Source: Plumapathes pennacea (Eukaryota; Cnidaria; Anthozoa; Antipatharia; Myriopathidae). From it: 64,000 nucleotides of DNA. Below, in pieces: positions 52,996 to 62,418 of this stretch. Position numbers and translations under genes: made by a program. How positions within the stretch are numbered: position 1 is the first letter of the stretch; every line of letters begins with the position of its first letter. The DNA is taken from positions 14,022,183 to 14,086,182 of the forward strand of contig OZ038468.1 of NCBI GenBank assembly GCA_964036295.1, written 5' to 3'. The notes under the pieces were generated by a model. It had not been told where the DNA came from, ran no database searches, and saw only the letters and a list, made by a program, of their open reading frames with translations.

Positions 52996-53237
52996 GGGCC
53001 CGGTTTTTCGAAAGTCGATTAAGCTAATCCAGGATTAACGAAATTCTTTCTCTCGACCTCTCTGCCAATATACTGCAGGATTTTGTTCGAAGATGGATTA
53101 AAAAGCTTGTTCCAGCTTACAACGTTATCAAGAAAGTTGTTGTGGTCGAAACTTTCACGTTTTTAGGCTTATATAAATCACAAGAAAGTTTACACCTAAT
53201 CCAGGATTAGCCTAATCGTGCTTTGAAAAACTGGGCC
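52996..53237. mobile_element. MITE with GGGCCCGGTTTTTCGAAAG ends
   Basis: Left end GGGCCCGGTTTTTCGAAAGT with CTAATCCAGGATTA. Right end TAATCCAGGATTAGCCTAAT with CTTTGAAAAACTGGGCC. 242 bp. Confidence 0.8.
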
Positions 53238-53347
53238 TTGATGATTACAGTCTAAAGTCTTATCTGATTAACCGGTCGTGTTGTGTTGGTTGTCCAGTGC
53301 ATGTATGAAACTAAAGAGAAATGGTAGAAAAGTTCTTACTACATAGA

Positions 53348-53515
53348 AAACTCTGGTGTGTCGATCTATACAGAGATTTCCACCACTGAGAAATGTTGTA
53401 TCTGAACACACGTAAAATTACGATATCTTTACGTGTGTTAATATCAGCCAATCAGTGAACTTGCATGTTTTATGTTTCTCGGTGGTGGAAATCACACTGT
53501 ATCACACCAGAGTTT
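53348..53515. mobile_element. MITE with AAACTCTGGTGTG ends
   Basis: The TIR of about 45 bp (AAACTCTGGTGTG, GATTTCCACCACTGAGAAA) is mirrored by TTTCTCGGTGGTGGAAATC and CACACCAGAGTTT. The centre carries a second inverted pair, ACACACGTAAA / TTTACGTGTGT. Confidence 0.8.
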
Positions 53516-53526
53516 ATAAAATAATC

Positions 53527-53675
53527 AGAATAATACATAGGTGCTTGGAGACGTGAAAATTTCACCATCTTCTCATGTTCATGTTTATGTCTCACTCATC
53601 TTTGCTCACTTGTGAGATATAAAGATGAACACTCAAAGATGAGTTTGATATCTCTGCGTGCCCATGTATTATTCT
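53527..53675. mobile_element. MITE with AGAATAATACAT ends
   Basis: AGAATAATACATAGGTGC at the left and GCGTGCCCATGTATTATTCT at the right, 149 bp. The interior has inverted CATCTTT / AAAGATG motifs. Confidence 0.7.
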
Positions 53676-54102
53676 CTATAATTTATATAAGTTTTATTTT
53701 TATTATTAATTTAACTATTTCTCTGTTCAATAATGATGACAGATATGACTGGAGTGGAGGTACATAACATGGAAACAGAATATAAATTAAAGAAAGGTGA
53801 AGACTCAGAGGATTGTGTCTGCCATTGTGCTCTGCACAGTCTGGCTTTTTAGAGGAGTGCTTCTTTCAGTAGGATAGGGCTAGTTTCATGTGATGGAGTC
53901 ATATTCTGCCACTTTGGAGCTTAGAATGTACAGAATAATTTGGAATTGAGAGCTATTCTTTAAAAAGGTCTTAGTGTTCTGGCCTCCAAAATGGCGAACA
54001 TTCCCTCGAGGCGAAACGAGTCTACAATCAAGTTATGCACCAAATCAATCAATTCCAGCTGATGTCATTTCTGGTGGCCCATGGGTTGGGGAATTGCACA
54101 AG

Positions 54103-54135
<33 letters not shown>

Positions 54136-54390
54136 GTGTTGGCCTGGGAGGGAAATTGGCAATCATAACAGCTGGAGTTTATCGTGCATATTGTTTTGAG
54201 AGTTGAATCAAAACAAGAGGTGATTTTTTTGTTATGGCTAACTTTGTCTTCAATATTTTGGTCACTTTTGCAAAGAAACTTATCACAGAAGACAGTATTG
54301 TCACAATGTAAAAATAATCTTCCTGACCAAAGGATTGAGGAGAAAAGGCTCTGCCAAATCTCACCAAGAAATGTCTCTTTCATTTCCACC

Positions 54391-57390
54391 ATGATAGTAA
54401 CTGAGAAAATCCTGGAAGATATACACACCTCACTTAATGAGCCATCAACAGGCCTGTTCAGAATTCAAGAACATGTTCGGCGATCTCTGCCCCAGTTGGT
54501 TGACAGAAAGGTACATTATTTTACACTGTTTGTACAAGTTAAGTGTTGTTTAGGTTTTTGAAAGCATCGCTAATATAAATTTATTTCTGCATATACTGTA
54601 TGGTTAACTCCAACTATACTTTACAGTTGTATATTACTTAACTAATGTCACTTACCATAGAAGTTTACTGTGATTTTATACATGGTAGTACTGTATGATA
54701 CATCAATTATTTATAACTATCTTCAAGTTGTATTAAGCAATTAATCAGTAAAATAATGCAGCGCTCGACATTAACGGTTGCCCGCTTGCCCGGGGCAACC
54801 AAAACTTTTGGTCAGGCAGGTAAATTCTGCGCCGGGCAACTAGAAATTATGAAACTTTCTATTGCTTGAAGTCAATCTACAGTCTGAAGGGCAACCAACC
54901 TAAAACCTTAATGTCGAGCACTGCAATGGGAATTGTGATATTTCAGACATGTACAGTCCATGGTTCAAGTAGTTTTCTTCATAATTACAAGCTGAATTGT
55001 TTCTTGCAGATAGAGATGCAGAGCATTAATCAGCAAGTCCAAGGAGTTTCCTTTGACACAGAATACTCTCTCAAGTGAGCACTGTATAAGATGTCATGCC
55101 TCTATAAAAAATGACACGTACGGTATGGTACTTCAGTTTAAAAGCTAAAGTACTAACATTGATTAAGTATAATATTACTACATCTGGAGATCATGAATTT
55201 TATGTTTCAATCAATTAATCAATTAAATCACACATTATTTGTACAGAGTTAGTACTTGCTCTTGAAACTATGTTGGTCAGACAAGAAAGACTTGTCTAAT
55301 AGTTTCCCAAGAGTTTTATCAAAGATGTGTAGTAAACATACTGATGTACTGTATGCTCAATATACACACTTTCATCAGTTACACAATCATACAGTGCTGT
55401 AGTTCAGGGATACATTTCTAGTATTCTTGAATCATTGAATAATGAACAAATGGGTTTGAATTGACCTTTTTTTCCCACAGGACAGTACAGTCAATGGCAG
55501 CGATTCCTCACTTTACCATCATACAGGTATTGTATATACATGGTGTAGAACTCAGAGCTAAGATTATGAAGTATACCTGATAATTTCCATTTTTATGGCT
55601 TTAGGAATGCTTAAAAAGTGCAATAGCATCAAAGCAGAATTTGGATAGGGTGATACGGGAAAGGTGAGTTGAACAAATAATTATTGCAGTTATTATTAAA
55701 TAAATATTTAATTGCAGTTGGTTGCATTATTTTCATGCATAATTCTAGAGACAATAATTTTTAAATTGTTAAAACTATTATACAGATGATTATAATATTA
55801 CTTACAGGTTACTAGAAATATTTTTCAATTCTTCTATAAAACCTATCAGTCTGGGGAATTTATCAAGAAACCAATTTACATTATCAATAATAATTTTTGA
55901 CAATACAAGAAAGCTGGAAAGTAGGGCATTGATTAATTTGACCATCTGCCATAACTTTATTTGGCAGACGAAAACAAAAAAACAGTACAGTACATTCTAT
56001 AAATTAGAATGATTTGCAAGTTTGAAAATAATGGCACTTTATAATATTGTTATTTATTTATTTATTTATTTATGTATTTATTTTTATTTATTTTATTTTT
56101 TATTTTTTTGTTCTTTAACAACTGAAAATTGGTTTATGAACTGAAAGAGAATAATGAAGTTGCTCACTCTTTGGGGGTGAATAATTAGAGTTACAGCAAT
56201 TAAGTGGCTTGTGGTTCTCATCATCTGCAGAAAGAATCCAGTAACAGTGAAGCAAGTGGATGAGGAACCAGAAATTATTGAACAGGGATCTGTTGAAGCA
56301 GAGGTAGAGACCTATTAAACCATCAGTTTACACATTGACATCAGCTTATTCTGTTTCTACATCATCCATGGCCTAATGGGCCACTTTCTCAAGGTTGCAT
56401 GTGCATCCAAGCTTATTAACATGCCAATACTTTCAAATTCAACTCTAAGCTTTCTTTTTTGGCAGACTGTGTTCGGCCTCGATGTAAGTGCTTCAAGCTG
56501 CACTCATATTTGAGTTAGGACAGCTATCTTGAGTTTCAAAGCCGTTTTCTACAAGATTCACACATGAGTGCTCGCTAAACAATAATTCTCATATCGAAGG
56601 TTGTAGCCCATCAAGCACAATAATTAATGTAGGTTAAGTCCTGGATAATACAGTAGCTGGTCTAAACATTTCATTAATGCTAAAGACACAATGGTTTCAC
56701 TCACAGCAGAACTTTCACCTTGATACTGGATTAGCTTAATTGAGCTTTGAATAAGTGCATGTAGTTATGGTTTATGTTTTTATTCCCTTTTGACCCAGTG
56801 GTACAGTTATTTCATTAACTAAATGACCATAATTATGATAAAATCTTAAAATTATAGTACATGTGTACATCATCTTCATAAATTTATAGTGGAATTAGTT
56901 ATGGTAAAATAGAGCATAAAAATAGATAAACAAAAGCTGTAAAATACTTTTGGATCATTTTTGAGGTTCCGGTGCATCGCAATGCTGAATATTATACAGA
57001 CTATGGTTTTACGTGTGTGTGGTAAACACCACATTGCCACTTGTCTCGCAAACGAGTTGCAAGGAATAAAAGAACAATCTTCTACTTTTTTACAATGTTG
57101 CATGCGGGTTGCAAAGAAAATTGCAACTGTCCGACACGCCACTGCAACTATTGCTGTCTTTGGCATTGCCATGCAAGAGAAAATTTGCTGTTTTGTAACG
57201 AGACCATAATTACAGTATGTGCTGTAATTTCACTTCTTAGGGCTTCATCTGCCCAAACTGTTTGGTAACATGGAGCAATGATGAAGAACTTCTGCAGCAC
57301 TGGCATGAAGTGCATGATTTAAAAGTCCCAGAAGTGACAGTTGGCGAAAATGTTGACCCAACAAGTAATGAAGGCAGCCTTACTTCATGA
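54391..57390 (+). CDS. BORCS8: BORCS8-like protein with C-terminal EEA1-type C2H2 zinc finger
   Basis: BORCS8 is a subunit of BORC, which recruits ARL8 to lysosomes and steers their movement. Seven coding exons keep phase: 54391-54510, 55010-55074, 55481-55526, 55605-55663, 56231-56303, 56466-56483 (18-nt microexon) and 57241-57390; 176 residues. Residues 1-97 match the BORCS8 family (LNEPSTGLFRIQEHVRRSLP, then DTEYSLK..VQSM and LKSAIASK..LDRV). Residues 98-121 are an acidic linker. Residues 128-152 form C-x2-C-x12-H-x4-H (C131, C134, H147, H152; GFICPNCLVTWSNDEELL), close to the N-terminal finger of EEA1. The BORCS8 I know ends without a finger, so this looks like a fusion or a lineage-specific extension. 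The ATG was chosen because it is the first in frame and has a good context (CCACCATGA). The next gene is convergent. Confidence 0.85.
54759..54923. mobile_element. hAT-like MITE in intron 1 of the BORCS8-like gene
   Basis: CAGCGCTCGACATTAACGGT at the left and TTAATGTCGAGCACTG at the right, with GGGCAACC inside. CAG...CTG termini fit hAT-type MITEs; superfamily is inference. Confidence 0.7.
56048..56105. repeat. (ATTT)n microsatellite
   Basis: TTTA/ATTT tetranucleotide run of about 55 bp in the intron before exon 5 of the BORCS8-like gene. A decayed end of the piggyBac-like MITE family (GGGGGTGAATAATTAGAG) follows at about 56,173-56,190. Confidence 0.85.
56466..56483 (+). other. BORCS8: 18-nt in-frame microexon of the BORCS8-like gene
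   Basis: Between TTTTTTGGCAG and gtaagt there are exactly 18 bases encoding TVFGLD. It enters and leaves in phase 0, as do its neighbours, so skipping it would leave the frame intact. It sits directly before the zinc finger. Confidence 0.65.
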
Positions 57391-58404
57391 GAAATACTAC
57401 CTATAAATAGCAGGTGTGTTAAAGCGTGAATGACATACCTGTAATATATCATAATAGTCTCTGTAATACTACTGTTAACTTTGAATGTATGTTGTTTTTG
57501 AACACAATCTACATGTATCTCTCTATCTTTTTTTAATGAAGCCCTTAAAACCTCTTTCAATAACTTCAATGCTTTTTAAATTTTGGCCAAAAATAGCTAT
57601 TTTGCTATGTACTGAAGACTGAAGCTCTAACATAAAAACTAAAGTTTAAGAAGAACACTACAGTACTTCTCCTACTTCAGATAGTATCTAAATTTGCATT
57701 CATATACCAGTTTAATCCTGGGTTTGCAATCAGGCATGGATTTTTAACATGCACCTTTAATTATAATTATTTCAAATTTGGCTTTGAAACAGTCTAGTTT
57801 TTTCGTAACTGTCAGTAAATTGGAGTTTTTTAGGGGGTGCTAAGTCTGCAAACAAGAATTGTTCCTTGTGTTGTTTTGTCTCTCGTGTGAGTGTTTTGGG
57901 GCAGATTGAGGAAGGGACCACCACCATATGAAAAAACGCTCAATCCACCCCAAACAGCACACCAGATACAATACAACACAAGGAACAAGGCAAGGCAGGT
58001 ATTTTATTAATTTTCGAAAAAAATATTTTCTCACTGTATCTCTCATAACAATATGAAGATGGGCTGACATTATTAGTTTAATTTTCTGTTGTTTTGTTTC
58101 TGCAGCAGTCAAATAGTCAAACAATAACTAAAGGCAAAACTGCTTCATCTTGTTTTCCTGCAGAAAGGGAGTGCATAGTGAAGTCATGTTGCTGTTCAAG
58201 CACTGTGTGCACAGCCTCTTAACCACCTGTGAATGTTGTCAGTTGATGATACTACCGGAGCATAGTCGCATGGGATACAAGAACCAACTGAGAATGCCTT
58301 TAAATCTCTTGTGGAAGCAGAAGAAATGTACAGCTGTAGTCAAAGAAATAAGCAAACAAAATAGTCAATAAATGTGCAGAGGGCAATGGCTCCAGTTTAC
58401 ATGA
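57391..58404 (+). other. Probable 3' UTR of the BORCS8-like gene, with an exon-like end
   Basis: No AATAAA is seen close after the stop at 57,390. One occurs at 58,366-58,371. A segment at about 58,164-58,371 follows TTTTCCTGCAG and is open for about 70 codons (RKGVHSEVMLLFKHCVHSLL at its start), with no recognisable domain. It is either an alternative 3' exon or simply 3' UTR. Confidence 0.3.
57850..58065. repeat. Dispersed inverted repeat related to 42,108-42,300
   Basis: TTCCTTGTGTTGTTTTGTCT pairs with AACACAAGGAACAAGG. The block AAGGCAAGGCAGGTATTTTA, with ACTGTATCTCTCATAAC, is shared with the PAM-intron copy. Confidence 0.65.
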
Positions 58405-58693
58405 CAGGGTTTATACTCTTTTGGCCTTTTGTTCCATGACTTTCCATGACTTTTTCCATGACCTATTAGAGTTTTCCACGACCTAAAATTGACCAGTTGT
58501 TTTCGAATATAAAATTCATGGTTCTGTTTCCCAACTCCTTTTTGCTTTTTTCATTCAAAAGAATTGTATTTCGTACAGTAGATGCCATTTTCCATGACTA
58601 TGCATGACCCACAACCATGACTTTCCAGGCCTGGAAAATGAAATTCGAAAATTCCATGACTTTCCAGGTTTTCCATGACCCGTACGAACCCTG
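58405..58693. mobile_element. MITE with CAGGGTT ends and possible 5-bp target duplication
   Basis: Left end CAGGGTTTATACTC followed by repeated TTCCATGACTTTCCATGAC. Right end CCATGACCCGTACGAACCCT followed by G. CATGA flanks both sides. CAGGG termini suggest hAT-type origin. It lies in the 0.6 kb between the two convergent genes. Confidence 0.75.
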
Positions 58694-59030
58694 CATGAGC
58701 GATGCAAGCACAAACACAAAATATTTGTGTCTGTGAAAATGAGCAACACAATTCAAGGAAAAGGGAAACATTTGAGCATGTGCATCGAGTCAATCTCTTC
58801 TCTCTGTGAAAAGAATATTGTTGCGTCGCTCATGGAAACAGGCTTAGCATGCGGCTGTCCTTAGCTGTGTCTTTAGTGTCGAAACTGTTTCTAAAACACA
58901 TGCCAAAGTTCAATTTCATTGCATTGTCAAATAACTGTGTTCATATTTTTCTCTGCTTTTCTTGGTTAAACGGAGTATTCTACCTGGGGTACTGTATACT
59001 GTACAGTACATGCACAGTAACATAATGTTT
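58694..59030. other. Short intergenic / 3' UTR of the kinase-KEN frame
   Basis: No gene seen. No poly(A) tract is present just after the stop codon of the minus-strand gene, so there is no direct mark of a retrocopy. Confidence 0.4.
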
Positions 59031-60542
59031 TCAGTCTTCATCAATGACATATTTAATTTGAAGAAGCTTGTTCCATGAATGGGTATGCACAGCTTTGAAC
59101 ACATTCATTAACAGGGAAGGGAACTTGGTGAGAAGGACGAAGTCCTCTAACACACTTTTCTGCATTGCCGGTGTTAGTTCGGAAGAATGTGCAGAACTGT
59201 TCCTGACAAACCGAACAAGGTCCACAGCAGAGCTCGTCACATATCTCCTTGACAACTTTGACTTGATCATCTCAGCATAGAGGTGGGGTATATTTCTATC
59301 CCATGAATTTTTGTTGAACTGGGGACCTAGAGCATTTTCAAGGTCTTGCTCCACTAAGGAGAGAGCACGATGAGCCAAATGACGGGGTCTCACAAATTGA
59401 GGTTGGTTGGCCACAGCACAAAGGAAACGAACCTTCTTACTGCTTCCCCAAAACAGAGGATGCCTAAGAGATTCAGCTGCTGAGGGACGATCATCTTTGT
59501 TGCAGCTCACCATTGACATTACAAGATCTTTAGCTTCAGGTGGAACACCTGCATTCACCATCAACTTGTTGTTGAGAATGTTTGCCACTGTCTCATGCTG
59601 AACCACAATATGACCTTTGTTAACTTGATCTTCTGGGCCAAAAGGATGCTTCTGCCCTGAAAGAATGTAATGCAACAACAGACCACATGCAAACATGTCA
59701 GATGCTGTAGAATGCTCCTCAGTGCCACTGAGAAGTTGAGGTGCCATCCAACATCTTGTGCCAGCATTGCTGTGCATCACTGTTGTTGTTTGACTTGCAC
59801 TGCCATCAGCAGAGACATAACCACTGAGTCCAAAGTCTGCTAGCTTTAGATGCAGTTTGGGATTACGTTTGAACAGGATGTTGCCTGGTTTGATATCCCG
59901 GTGAATAATATTGTTTTCATGTAAGAAGCTCAAACCATTTACAACATCTTGGCAGAGAGGAACCAATTCTTCTTTCTTGACTTGGGCATCTAGCAGTGTC
60001 TTTAAGTTTCCCTCCATCAACTCCATTACAATGTACACAAAATGTTGGTCCTTTTCATGAGTTAGATATTGGACCACATGTCCCGAATCAGCAACTTGAA
60101 GAAGGTGCTTTATCTCCCTCTGATCTTCAGGTCTGCACATCCTCAACTTCTCAAATCGTTTCACTGCAACTTCACGGCCATCTCTTTCATCAATTCCAGC
60201 ATACACATGACCAAAGGCACCTGACCCTATTGGTTCAATGTGGAAATGGAATGAACCTGTTTTCTGTGCATTCTGACCCTGAACCACTTGAGACAGAGAA
60301 GCCTTGTGTTCCTGAGATTTGGATGACCATGGAAGCAATGCGTGCATATCAACAAGTTTAATATCTTCTTTAAGTAGAGCCATTACCTCGGGCTTGTTGA
60401 TGGCTAAGTCATAGCAAGTTTTTCCACCACCGTCTTGAGCATCAACTCTGGCACCATATGAACGGAGACTTTTGATCATCTCACAGGAAATGAAATCAAT
60501 TTTCTTTCTTTGACATATAGTGTGCAAGGCAGTCTCTCCCCT
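59031..60542 (-). CDS. RNase L-like protein, C-terminal part: last ankyrin repeat, kinase domain and KEN nuclease domain
   Basis: 503 codons open from just after the TGA at 60,545-60,543. Counting from the leucine at 60,527: ankyrin remnant 1-55, kinase about 96-360, KEN about 365-490. Kinase motifs are complete: glycine loop GSGAFG (101-106), K123 (AVKRF), HRDIKPGN (209-216), DFG (231-233) and GTRCWMAP (256-263). KEN shows W409, D436, R442 and H447 (VDLVRFVRNSSAH), with the spacing of the RNase L / IRE1 catalytic residues, then FPSLL. Ankyrin-kinase-KEN is the RNase L order; IRE1 has a luminal domain and membrane helix instead, absent here. It would cleave cytosolic RNA on dimerisation. There is no in-frame ATG near its start (the first codons read RGETALH), so alone it lacks an obvious way to be translated. 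Confidence 0.85.
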   Translation of the reverse strand, partial: RGETALHTICQRKKIDFISCEMIKSLRSYGARVDAQDGGGKTCYDLAINKPEVMALLKEDIKLVDMHALLPWSSKSQEHKASLSQVVQGQNAQKTGSFHFHIEPIGSGAFGHVYAGIDERDGREVAVKRFEKLRMCRPEDQREIKHLLQVADSGHVVQYLTHEKDQHFVYIVMELMEGNLKTLLDAQVKKEELVPLCQDVVNGLSFLHENNIIHRDIKPGNILFKRNPKLHLKLADFGLSGYVSADGSASQTTTVMHSNAGTRCWMAPQLLSGTEEHSTASDMFACGLLLHYILSGQKHPFGPEDQVNKGHIVVQHETVANILNNKLMVNAGVPPEAKDLVMSMVSCNKDDRPSAAESLRHPLFWGSSKKVRFLCAVANQPQFVRPRHLAHRALSLVEQDLENALGPQFNKNSWDRNIPHLYAEMIKSKLSRRYVTSSAVDLVRFVRNSSAHSSELTPAMQKSVLEDFVLLTKFPSLLMNVFKAVHTHSWNKLLQIKYVIDED

Positions 60543-60545
60543 TCA
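60543..60545 (-). other. In-frame TGA between the ankyrin and kinase-KEN halves
   Basis: The codons read ...VN-TGA-RGETALH on the minus strand. The flanks are the consensus start of an ankyrin repeat, and the stop takes the variable position between N and the RG turn. CGA, TGG or TGC would each become TGA by one change. The following base is A, not the leaky TGA-CTA context. It could be a polymorphism, an assembly error, a true null allele or recoding. Confidence 0.9.
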
Positions 60546-61976
60546 GTTCACAGAGTGGACATTACATCTGGCTGATTGAAGAAGATGATGAATCAAACTT
60601 AGCTTCCATAATTCACTTCCACTGTCTCTACAAATCACATGTAGAGGAAAGTCTCCATTGCTGTCATAATGCTTGGAGTACTGGATCTGATTATCAGGCG
60701 CATGTGCACCGGTGGCCTCAAAAAATGCTTCAATTATGTGCAAGGAATAACCTTGTAACAGCAAACTCAGGACAGTAGTTCCTTTCTCATTTGCTTTCAA
60801 GAGATCCATGCCAGAATCAAGAATCTCCTGCCAACGTATTAAAGCTTTAGCTTCCATACTGTCATAGACAAATTTGCACCTGTTCTCAAGAAGGAGAGAG
60901 TGCTTTCCCTGTTGTCTAAGCATCTCACGCTCGATACAACTGAGCAAAGGGGTATTTCCATGAATGTCTGTACAGTTGGGTAAGGCTCCTTTAGCCAACA
61001 GAAGTTTAGCTGCACTCCATGTTTGAGCCATATGGAGTGGTGTTTCTCCATTACCATTTGAAGCATTAACCTTTGCACCACGAGTAAACAAGTATGTTGC
61101 CATATCACTGAGAATAGACTCAAAATGGAATTCTGTGTCACTCAGACTAGGATCATTGTTTCCTTCATCCAGTTCACAAGGATTTGGCAATGCTCCCCAG
61201 AGATGCAGTGGTGTATTTCCATTATCATTGTCTCTACTTGCAGCCAAGCTTTTCGAACACCAGGGACAAGACAGAATGAAACACAGCAAATGCACTAGGT
61301 ATTTTGCAGACTGCAATTTTAAACTGAATTGCACCTCTGTGTTTTGTACCATTTCTTGATTCAGAACATCTCTGAGAAGTGATAACACCAGATGGATCGC
61401 TGTGTGCCCACTGTGAGTTCTCGCATTAATGTCTGCCTTCCTTCCCACTAGAAACTGGCATACCTCAGTCAAAATATCCACTTCATCCAAGTTTACATGC
61501 GGCATTCGAAAACACATGTAAGAAAGGCTAAAAAGAAGTGGAGTTTCTCCTTCGATATTACTCGCATCAAGACTTGCACCATGGCTCAAGAGTAATTTGA
61601 CTATTTCAATGATAGCGTGAATGGCAGAACTTTTGGATACCCTCTGTGCCCCCCGACAGCCAATACTTAGTCGTTGAATAGTCTTAGCTATAGCAAATAG
61701 GGCAGTCTCTCTTTTGTGATCAGTTATGCCTACGTCAGCACCATGGCTCAGCAGAACTTGAACCACTTTCGGATTGCCCCCCTCGACAGCAGCAAACAAG
61801 GCAGTCTGGCCATCCTTGTCGGTAATATTTATATCAGCACCATCACGAAGCAGATCTTGAACAAACTCAACTTTTCCCTCCTTAGCGGCGGCAAATAAAT
61901 CACTTTTGGTGTCCAAATTTATACCTTCAACTTCACGTAACGAAGCATGAAGTAAATCGGCCCTGTTCCCCTCCAT
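60543..61976 (-). CDS. RNase L-like protein, N-terminal ankyrin part
   Basis: 477 codons, then TGA. The ATG at 61,976 is preceded by an in-frame TAA at 62,024-62,022 with no ATG between, so the start is well supported. About ten ankyrin repeats are recognisable: DLFAAAKEG..LLRDGADINI (25-53), GQTALFAAVEGGNPKVVQVL (56-), GETPLLFSLS, GHTAIHLVLS, GNTPLHLWGA, GETPLHMAQT..LLAKGALPNC, GNTPLLSCIE and GDFPLHVICR. Some are lengthened by insertions. Human RNase L has nine repeats that bind 2-5A; whether the binding residues are kept here I cannot say. No intron is visible across the whole 2.9 kb gene. The next repeat continues in the same frame past the TGA. Confidence 0.85.
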   Translation of the reverse strand: MEGNRADLLHASLREVEGINLDTKSDLFAAAKEGKVEFVQDLLRDGADINITDKDGQTALFAAVEGGNPKVVQVLLSHGADVGITDHKRETALFAIAKTIQRLSIGCRGAQRVSKSSAIHAIIEIVKLLLSHGASLDASNIEGETPLLFSLSYMCFRMPHVNLDEVDILTEVCQFLVGRKADINARTHSGHTAIHLVLSLLRDVLNQEMVQNTEVQFSLKLQSAKYLVHLLCFILSCPWCSKSLAASRDNDNGNTPLHLWGALPNPCELDEGNNDPSLSDTEFHFESILSDMATYLFTRGAKVNASNGNGETPLHMAQTWSAAKLLLAKGALPNCTDIHGNTPLLSCIEREMLRQQGKHSLLLENRCKFVYDSMEAKALIRWQEILDSGMDLLKANEKGTTVLSLLLQGYSLHIIEAFFEATGAHAPDNQIQYSKHYDSNGDFPLHVICRDSGSELWKLSLIHHLLQSARCNVHSVN

Positions 61977-62024
61977 AAAGGGGAACAGTCCAATACCCGT
62001 GATCGAGCAAAGTTTTGCAGATTA

Positions 62025-62220
62025 CCTTCCTCTCCAGCAAAAAGAATATTCTACGTGTCTTCTCTTGTCCGCCCTCACTGCAATTATCTCGATCGACCAA
62101 CAGTTGCGAAGGCCCTGGGCAAGAGCATTGGAGAGCGCCTGCAGTGTGATCTTATTGTGTCAGCGGTCACCCCAAGTTGCCCTTGTAGTTTACTAGAAAT
62201 ACTAGAAATACGATAATTGT
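62025..62220. promoter_or_regulatory. Upstream region of the RNase L-like gene
   Basis: Less than 0.2 kb separates the start region from the first upstream MITE. ATTGG (CCAAT on the minus strand) occurs near 62,127. No clear TATA box. I could not identify interferon-type or other specific sites. Confidence 0.25.
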
Positions 62221-62224
62221 TTTA

Positions 62225-62418
62225 GTATATACCACACAAGTTTAATAGCCAACTCCCAAATAGCTATTTTATTTCCGACAAAAGTGAGCAAAAATTGAGC
62301 TCGCGCGCCATTTTGTTTTACCGGAAGCCGCCGGGAGGTGAATAGTACCTGATATTCCGAGATTGAGGAGCCAATCAGAGCGCGCGAAAAGCACTATTCA
62401 CTTGTGTGGTGTATATAA
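62225..62418. mobile_element. MITE with ATATACCACACAAGT ends
   Basis: TATATACCACACAAGTTTAA at the left and CACTTGTGTGGTGTATATAA at the right, 194 bp, with a CG-rich interior (GAGCTCGCGCGCC). Confidence 0.7.

Larger units (their letters stand above)
52473..54390. promoter_or_regulatory. Divergent intergenic region between PAM and the BORCS8-like gene
   Basis: The two genes point away from each other across about 1.9 kb, which must contain both promoters and 5' UTRs. I see no clear TATA box. Three MITEs occupy its centre (52,996-53,675). A short ATG frame at 53,990 (ATGGCGAACATTCCCTCG) could be an upstream 5' UTR exon of the BORCS8-like gene but is unproven. A 27-nt poly(A) run lies at 54,102-54,127. 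Confidence 0.35.

Noticed and set aside
56961..57268. Overlapping plus-strand frames of 75-82 codons before the zinc-finger exon
   Set aside because: They lie mostly in an intron, have no acceptor at their starts and compete with each other and a minus-strand frame; only the exon from 57,241 is supported.
59068..60361. Plus-strand frames of 64-121 codons
   Set aside because: Antisense shadows of the kinase-KEN coding region.
60543..60545. Selenocysteine or programmed readthrough at the TGA
   Set aside because: The position is a variable ankyrin loop residue rather than a catalytic site, the next base is not the leaky context, and no SECIS-like element was recognised; not excluded, but less likely than mutation or error.
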